From JAZRPG01 sp045649105 (lineage in GTDB: Bacteria; Bacillota; Clostridia; Oscillospirales; JAAYXM01): 46,342 bases of DNA. This document shows positions 41,416 to 46,342 of this stretch, one piece after another. Position 1 is the stretch's first letter, and every line of letters begins with the position of its first letter. The DNA is taken from positions 1 through 46,342 of the forward strand of contig JAZRPG010000037.1 of assembly GCA_045649105.1 (NCBI GenBank), given 5' to 3'. The translations under genes were made by a program, and so were the position numbers. Below the pieces are notes generated by a model. That model made no database searches. It was not told the DNA's origin and saw only the letters and a list, made by a program, of their open reading frames with translations.

Positions 41416-43194
41416 TTAGCCGAGTCTCTTCTTGAGATCTGCGAGCTGGTTAAGCAGCTCTTTCGGCATTCTGTTGCCGACGCTCTGAATCTTGTCATAG
41501 AATGCTTCAAGGTTTGCAGCATCCTCTTTCCAGAGGTCCTTATCAACAGAGAGGATATCGCGAAGAACATCAATAGTAACTTCGTCCTCAATTCCTGCAC
41601 GGTTTATATCTTCAGCCTTCGGAACATAACCGATAGCCGTCTCGTCTGCGCCGACTTCATCGTCACAACGCTTGAGTATCCACTCAAGAACACGGAGGTT
41701 ATCGCCGAATCCCGGCCAGAGGAATTTGCCGTTTGAATCTGTTCTGAACCAGTTTGTGTTGAATATCTTCGGCTTCTTTGTAATCTTCTTGCCCATCTCA
41801 ATCCAATGTGCGAAGTAGTCACCCATGTTGTATCCGCAGAACGGAAGCATAGCCATCGGGTCACGACGGACAACGCCCACTGCGCCTGCTGCTGCCGCTG
41901 TTGTCTCGGAAGCCATAGCAGAGCCTACGAATACACCGTGATTCCAGTCAAATGACTGATATACGAGCGGAGCTGTCTTTGCACGGCGGCCGCCGAATAC
42001 GATAGCAGAAATCGGAACGCCCTTCGGGCTCTCAAATTCAGGAGAAATGCAGGGGCACTTGCATGCAGGAGCTGTGAAACGGCTGTTCGGATGAGCGCCC
42101 TTCTCTCCGCTCTCGCAATCCCACTTCTCGCCTTTCCAGTTGACTGCGTTCTTCGGAGGATTCTTATCAAGACCCTCCCACCATACTGTATTGTCATCAA
42201 GATTATGAACAACGTTTGTAAAGATTGTATCCTGGAGGCAGGTATGGAGAGCGTTCGGATTTGATTTCTCGTTTGTACCCGGAGCAACACCAAAGAAACC
42301 TGCTTCAGGGTTGATAGCCCAGAGGCGTCCGTCATCGCCGACGCGGAGCCATGCGATATCGTCGCCTACGCACTCAACCTCATATCCCTTCTCTGCATAT
42401 TCCTTCGGCGGAATAAGCATAGCAAGGTTTGTCTTTCCGCATGCTGACGGGAATGCAGCAGCGATGTATTTCTTCTCGCCGTTCGGAGCCTTGACGCCGA
42501 GGATGAGCATGTGCTCTGCCATCCAGCCCTCGTTGCGGCCCTGATAAGATGCGATACGGAGTGCAAAGCACTTCTTGCCGAGGAGAACGTTTCCGCCGTA
42601 ACCTGAGTTAATGGACCAGATTGTGTTGTCCTGCGGGAACTGAACGATGTATCTCTCTTCAGGATTCATTGTTGCACGGCTGTGGAGACCGTGAACGAAA
42701 TCAGCACTGTCACCGAGGTTGTCAAGGACAGCCTTGCCGATGCGTGTCATGATATTCATGTTGAGAACAACATAGATAGAGTCTGTAATCTCTATTCCTG
42801 CCTTAGCAAACGGAGAACCTACAACACCCATAGAGAACGGAAGAACATACATTGTTCTGCCCTTCATGCTGCCGTCGTAAAGCTTTGTGAGCTTTGCGTA
42901 CATTTCCTTCGGGTCCATCCAGTTATTTGTAGCTCCCGCCTCTTCCTTAGTCGGTGCGCAGATAAATGTACGGTCTTCAACGCGAGCAACATCGTCAATC
43001 GCTGTTCTGTGGAGGTAGCAGCCCGGAAGCTTCTCCTGATTGAGCTCTATCATCTCGCCCGTTGCAACTGCCTGACGGCGAAGCTCATTAAGCTGTTCCT
43101 CGCTTCCGTCAATCCAAACGACTGAATCCGGCTTTACCAGGTTCTTCATTTCTTCAACCCAGTCGTTTACAAACTTATTCGTAGTTAAACTCAT
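41416..43194 (-). CDS. pckA: Phosphoenolpyruvate carboxykinase (GTP)
   Basis: The enzyme interconverts oxaloacetate and PEP using GTP/GDP. The 592-residue protein matches the GTP-dependent class: RTMYVLPFSMGVVGSPFAKAGIEITDS, the kinase loop AAFPSACGKTNLAML, NPEAGFFGVAPGT, and FGGRRAKTAPLVYQSFDWNHGVFVGS. In fermenting anaerobes it may run in the carboxylating, GTP-forming direction towards oxaloacetate (inference). The ATG at 43194 follows AAAGGGG. It has its own promoter and terminator, so it is monocistronic and divergent from spoIIE. Confidence 0.96.
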   Translation of the reverse strand: MSLTTNKFVNDWVEEMKNLVKPDSVVWIDGSEEQLNELRRQAVATGEMIELNQEKLPGCYLHRTAIDDVARVEDRTFICAPTKEEAGATNNWMDPKEMYAKLTKLYDGSMKGRTMYVLPFSMGVVGSPFAKAGIEITDSIYVVLNMNIMTRIGKAVLDNLGDSADFVHGLHSRATMNPEERYIVQFPQDNTIWSINSGYGGNVLLGKKCFALRIASYQGRNEGWMAEHMLILGVKAPNGEKKYIAAAFPSACGKTNLAMLIPPKEYAEKGYEVECVGDDIAWLRVGDDGRLWAINPEAGFFGVAPGTNEKSNPNALHTCLQDTIFTNVVHNLDDNTVWWEGLDKNPPKNAVNWKGEKWDCESGEKGAHPNSRFTAPACKCPCISPEFESPKGVPISAIVFGGRRAKTAPLVYQSFDWNHGVFVGSAMASETTAAAAGAVGVVRRDPMAMLPFCGYNMGDYFAHWIEMGKKITKKPKIFNTNWFRTDSNGKFLWPGFGDNLRVLEWILKRCDDEVGADETAIGYVPKAEDINRAGIEDEVTIDVLRDILSVDKDLWKEDAANLEAFYDKIQSVGNRMPKELLNQLADLKKRLG

Positions 43195-43239
43195 TTTGAA
43201 TTTGCCCCTTTCATTTTGATGCAAATTTTATCAACTACT

Positions 43240-43268
43240 ATTTTATTATGTTTCTTAGCAAATATCAA
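43240..43268 (-). promoter_or_regulatory. sigma-A promoter of pckA
   Basis: On the minus strand TTGATA (43263-43268), 17 bp and TAAAAT (43240-43245) precede pckA. The remaining part of the 344-bp divergent region up to 43538 is AT-rich and contains the spoIIE control elements; I see no gene in it. Confidence 0.75.
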
Positions 43269-43409
43269 TAGTATATTTGAACAATTTTTTTATTTTAAGA
43301 AAAAGTTTTTATCCAATATGACCAAAATCAGTTTTGAATGATTAATATATCTGTTTTTTCAAAAAAATTTTTCGCAATTATCGGCACAGTCCTCAATCGG
43401 ACATTCACT

Positions 43410-43443
43410 TTTGACAAAAACCTTCACAAACCAAGCCTTAATT
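43410..43443 (+). promoter_or_regulatory. Candidate Spo0A-controlled promoter of spoIIE
   Basis: TTGACA (43411-43416) is overlapped on the minus strand by TTTGTCAAA (43410-43418), a full match to the Spo0A box TTTGTCRAA. At a 21-bp spacing lies TTAATT (43438-43443), a weak -10 (3 of 6). A second weak pair, TTGCAG (43442-43447) and TATACA (43465-43470), lies 17 bp apart. spoIIE begins at 43539, about 95 bp downstream of TTAATT. Confidence 0.45.
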
Positions 43444-43538
43444 GCAGTATTTTTTTCTGTTTTATATACATTTCCCGACCTTTTATTCTGATTAATTTAA
43501 TTATACTTTATATCAGTATGAAAGGAATGATTTAAAAT

Positions 43539-45896
43539 ATGGATGTAAAAAAATTTCATAAAACAGCATCAGCCGCAGGCGCGACACTTATACAAAAGCT
43601 CACCCTGAGGCTCAGCACAAAGGCTGTACAAAAAAACCTCATATATCCGGCGCTTTTTCTTTCGGCATATCTTCTTTCACAGGGCACAATACTCGGAGGA
43701 ACATCCCCATTCGGCCTTGCCTTTTCTGCAGCATGCGGCTCATTAGACGGCTCTTTATTTGCGCTTATGGGCTCAAGTCTCGGTTATCTCAGCATACTCG
43801 ACAAGATAAACTCGCTGAAATACATAGCCTGCATTATTCTTATTTACACGGCACACTTTGTTTTTAAAGGGACAAGCCTTACGAAAAGCCGTTTTTTTGC
43901 GCCGTGTTCCGTTCTCATACCCACGTTGTGCATAAACCTCGTTTTTCTTGCAGACAGCGGCTTTCCTCTGCTTGATACGGCAACTTCGTTTTCTGAAATA
44001 GTTCTTGCAACCTCATGTTCGTATCTTTTCTTTTCCCTGCTTACCCGCAAAAATCAGGAGAGCTTTACATCACCCTTTTTTACGCTTTCCCTGCTTTCTT
44101 TCATATCTTCGCTTTTAATCCCTCTCTCAGAAATTATTCTCCCGCTCGGAGTTTCACCGGGAAAGATTCTCTCCGTAACTCTTGCCGCACTTGCAGGGTT
44201 TGCCGGCGGCTGCGGAGCCGGCTGCATAACCGGCATGATAATCGGCTGTGCCGTCGGCCTTTCTGAAGGCACGGCAAATCTTTGTATGCTTTACGGCCTT
44301 GTCGGAATAATATCAGGAGTTTTTTCAAAAAAAGGGCGGCTTATCTCCTCTGCCGCGATATTTACAACCGCAACAGCCGTCAGAGCCTGGACAGAGCCGC
44401 AGAATCTTCTTCCGTTCATTATTGAGCTGCTGTTTGTAATCCTGATATTTACGGCGGTCTCTGATATTTTTGCAAAAAGAACACGGCGCACTTTTGCAAA
44501 AAAGCGGGCAAACGATGACTCACACCTCCGCTCATATGCAAAAGAACGCCTTACGCTTGCAGGGCAGTCATTCCGCAACCTCGGAAATATGTTAAAGGAC
44601 AACATTGTGCAAGAGAGAAAAAACGACAACGCGGACATATCCTCTGCATATGACCGCGTCGCAAACCTTCTCTGCAAAAAATGCACGCTCGCAAACATCT
44701 GCTGGGAGCGCGACTATTCCGCAACAAGAAACGCGCTTAATGACGCAACATCGGCCGTCAGAACGCGCGGAGAGCTGCATGTCGGAGACCTCCCGTCGCA
44801 CTTTTCATCACGGTGCATACATATTGAACGATTTGTGGACACTGTAAACCGAGAGCTTCTTCTAATGCTGTTCAGGCGGCAGATGAAGAACCGGAACGAC
44901 GAAAACAAAAAGCTTTTGTGCAGACAGTATTCCGATATATCCGAGGTCCTCTCGTGCCTTGCATCAGACATTTCCGAAAACGAAAAGTCAGACGATAAAT
45001 CCGAGCTTGAAATATGCGATATCCTTACCTCCTGCGGCGTGCTTTGCGACGCCGCGGTATACCGCGATGCGGAGGGGCATGCAAATATCCATCTTTGCGG
45101 GCGCGACCTTACGGATATCGCAAACAATTTTGAGAAATACAAAAAGCCTTTTTCCGATGCACTCGGCACAGCCGTCGAAGACCCGATTCTTACACGCGGA
45201 AATCAGCTTGACGACATTCTAATCCGCGAAACACCTCCGTTCCGCTCACGGATAGGTGCCGCAGTACACAGGCGTGCAGGCTCTGAAATCAGCGGCGATT
45301 CAGGAAGCTTTTTTAAGCCGTCAGTCGGCAAACTCGCCGTAATCCTGTCTGACGGGATGGGCAGCGGACGCGAAGCTGCATCAGACAGCGCAACTGTCAT
45401 CTCGCTTCTCGAGGGCTTTCTTAAATCAGGCATACCGCCGAAAAGCGCACTCACCGCGCTCAATTCCGCACTTATTCTCAAGACGGAGCATACAGGTTCA
45501 TTCTCCACTCTCGACCTTGTATATTTTGACCTTTTTTCCGGAAATGCCGACTTCTTCAAATTCGGCAGCGCACCGACGTATATAAAGCGCGGCCGGCATG
45601 TACGGCGCATAACCTCCTCAACACTCCCGACAGGTATAACCACGGGTGCCCCCACGCCTCCGGATTCAACAACCGTTCCCCTCATTGACGGAGACTTTAT
45701 CATTACCGCAAGTGACGGTGTTGCGGACATAAATGACGATGCATGGCTTATGAAGTTTTTATCAGAAAGCGAGGAAACGAACCCGAAAAGCCTTGCCGAC
45801 GAGATTCTTGCACATGCGCTCACAAAATACGGGCGCGCCGATGACATGACCGTCATTGTCACACTCTTTGAGCAAAATCCCGATTCAGATGTATAA
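43539..45896 (+). CDS. spoIIE: Stage II sporulation protein E (PP2C phosphatase)
   Basis: SpoIIE dephosphorylates SpoIIAA to release sigma-F in the forespore and also acts at the polar septum. The 785-residue protein has about ten membrane helices at residues 30-310, a central domain (about 320-560) with a four-Cys pattern (CKKCTLANIC), and a C-terminal PP2C phosphatase domain with VILSDGMGSGREAASDS, FSTLDLVYFDLFSG, FIITASDGVADIND and ADDMTVIV, which hold the metal-binding Asp residues. The ATG at 43539 follows AAAGGA at a long spacing of about 12 nt. The usual clostridial follower genes (tilS, hpt, ftsH) are not next to it. Confidence 0.96.
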   Translation: MDVKKFHKTASAAGATLIQKLTLRLSTKAVQKNLIYPALFLSAYLLSQGTILGGTSPFGLAFSAACGSLDGSLFALMGSSLGYLSILDKINSLKYIACIILIYTAHFVFKGTSLTKSRFFAPCSVLIPTLCINLVFLADSGFPLLDTATSFSEIVLATSCSYLFFSLLTRKNQESFTSPFFTLSLLSFISSLLIPLSEIILPLGVSPGKILSVTLAALAGFAGGCGAGCITGMIIGCAVGLSEGTANLCMLYGLVGIISGVFSKKGRLISSAAIFTTATAVRAWTEPQNLLPFIIELLFVILIFTAVSDIFAKRTRRTFAKKRANDDSHLRSYAKERLTLAGQSFRNLGNMLKDNIVQERKNDNADISSAYDRVANLLCKKCTLANICWERDYSATRNALNDATSAVRTRGELHVGDLPSHFSSRCIHIERFVDTVNRELLLMLFRRQMKNRNDENKKLLCRQYSDISEVLSCLASDISENEKSDDKSELEICDILTSCGVLCDAAVYRDAEGHANIHLCGRDLTDIANNFEKYKKPFSDALGTAVEDPILTRGNQLDDILIRETPPFRSRIGAAVHRRAGSEISGDSGSFFKPSVGKLAVILSDGMGSGREAASDSATVISLLEGFLKSGIPPKSALTALNSALILKTEHTGSFSTLDLVYFDLFSGNADFFKFGSAPTYIKRGRHVRRITSSTLPTGITTGAPTPPDSTTVPLIDGDFIITASDGVADINDDAWLMKFLSESEETNPKSLADEILAHALTKYGRADDMTVIVTLFEQNPDSDV

Positions 45897-46024
45897 CAGC
45901 CCAGCTTTCGGGACAAAATTCTTTTACAAAAGCTTTAGGACAAAGCCGACGGACAGAACCTGCAAAAGGCATGCTTCTACTCCGTTTCGGCTTTTGGTCT
46001 GCGGCAGACTTTAGGGGAGAAGGT

Positions 46025-46303
46025 ATGATGGTCAAGGGCATTTCAAAGCGGGTAATTATAGTAAAAACACCGGTCAATAACCTTTTTGACCAGGCCATAT
46101 TCATCTTAAATGACAGTGCACTCAATACATCCCCTGTCAATGCAGAAAACATTCTCCGCGAAGCCTGCGCCGTGGCGGACGAATACGTCAGACGTCACTG
46201 CGGAAAACGGCGAAGGCTGAAAAGAAGCAAGACCACTCTGCTCATCTCCTGCGGAGTAGGCGCCCTTGCTCTCTCAGCCCTCATTTTTTCATTTTTTATT
46301 TAA
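46025..46303 (+). CDS. Small protein with C-terminal membrane anchor
   Basis: I do not recognise this 92-residue protein. It has a soluble N-terminal part (VKGISKRVIIVKTPVNNLFDQAIFILND...REACAVADEYVRRHC), a strongly basic stretch (GKRRRLKRSK, near 63-72) and a C-terminal membrane helix (TLLISCGVGALALSALIFSFFI), so it is likely tail-anchored with the N-terminus inside. Two adjacent ATG codons (46025, 46028) follow GGGGAGAAGG; either may be used. It lies 128 bp after spoIIE with no terminator between, so it may be co-expressed during sporulation (inference). Confidence 0.7.
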   Translation: MMVKGISKRVIIVKTPVNNLFDQAIFILNDSALNTSPVNAENILREACAVADEYVRRHCGKRRRLKRSKTTLLISCGVGALALSALIFSFFI

Positions 46304-46310
46304 AAATTAT

Positions 46311-46342
46311 AAGACCTGCAGACTTTAAAATCTGCAGGTCTT
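46311..46342 (+). terminator. Rho-independent terminator at window end
   Basis: AAGACCTGCAGA (46311-46322) pairs perfectly with TCTGCAGGTCTT (46331-46342) around an 8-nt loop. The window ends at the stem, so the T tract is not seen. Confidence 0.75.

Noticed and set aside
43338..43535. 65-codon plus-strand frame before spoIIE
   Set aside because: Its composition is that of AT-rich non-coding DNA, it has no ribosome binding site, and it covers the Spo0A-box and promoter candidates.
1..46342. tRNA genes, rRNA genes, CRISPR arrays, insertion sequences or phage genes
   Set aside because: No cloverleaf with CCA end, regular repeat-spacer pattern, transposase or integrase was seen on reading both strands; short RNAs could still be missed without a covariance search.

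Overview
The window looks like chromosome from a spore-forming, low-to-mid-GC member of the Clostridia. Direct evidence is the spoIIGA-sigE-sigG cluster, a complete spoIIE, an S-layer-homology protein, a DivIVA/SepF/YggT division cluster, GTP-type PEP carboxykinase, formate-tetrahydrofolate ligase, and strong AGGAGG-type ribosome binding sites with many TTG and GTG starts. I cannot fix the genus. Most of the window is core genome. I see no IS element, CRISPR array, rRNA or tRNA.

Layout. 1-2.8 kb (minus): the 5' part of a NagB-like deaminase, then ispE and a DUF362/ferredoxin protein sharing one sigma-A promoter. 2.9-4.9 kb (plus): UDP-GlcNAc 2-epimerase and a membrane-anchored LolA-like protein. 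4.9-7.2 kb (minus): a yerC-hslO pair ending at a terminator, followed by three small unknown genes. 7.4-12.9 kb (plus): a MacAB-like export system whose adaptor carries two adaptor modules, then an SLH protein. 13.0-15.5 kb (plus): feoA-feoB behind a strong promoter with an operator-like palindrome. 15.7-17.1 kb: an AT-rich accessory island with an XRE repressor divergent from a TM2, DUF2752 and lipoprotein operon. 17.2-19.4 kb (minus): a YbhJ-like Fe-S hydratase. 19.5-22.7 kb: a small membrane protein (minus) and the sporulation cluster spoIIGA-sigE-sigG (plus).

From 41.3 kb down to 22.8 kb all genes run on the minus strand: fhs, coaW, miaB, mutS, mutL, miaA, hfq, an orphan HlyD-like adaptor, yggS, sepF, yggT, divIVA, ileS, lspA, rluD, a DUF1294 gene and a TPP-riboswitch-controlled thiT. 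This combines one-carbon and CoA metabolism, tRNA modification, mismatch repair and the division cluster. pckA (minus) and spoIIE (plus) diverge at 43.2-43.5 kb. The window ends with a small membrane protein and a terminator.

The most interesting signals are regulatory. The regions ahead of spoIIGA and spoIIE each carry a -35-like hexamer overlapped by a reverse Spo0A-box-like sequence; for spoIIGA a -10 follows after an abnormal 21-bp spacer, the layout known from Bacillus subtilis spoIIG and spoIIE. A sigma-F-type promoter precedes sigG, a DtxR-like inverted repeat sits at the feoAB start site, and the XRE island has a palindrome inside its promoter spacer. The best candidates for undescribed functions are the three-gene small-protein cluster at 4.9-5.8 kb, the XRE-TM2-DUF2752-lipoprotein island and the double-module adaptor. 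I found no clear evidence of a wholly new system.
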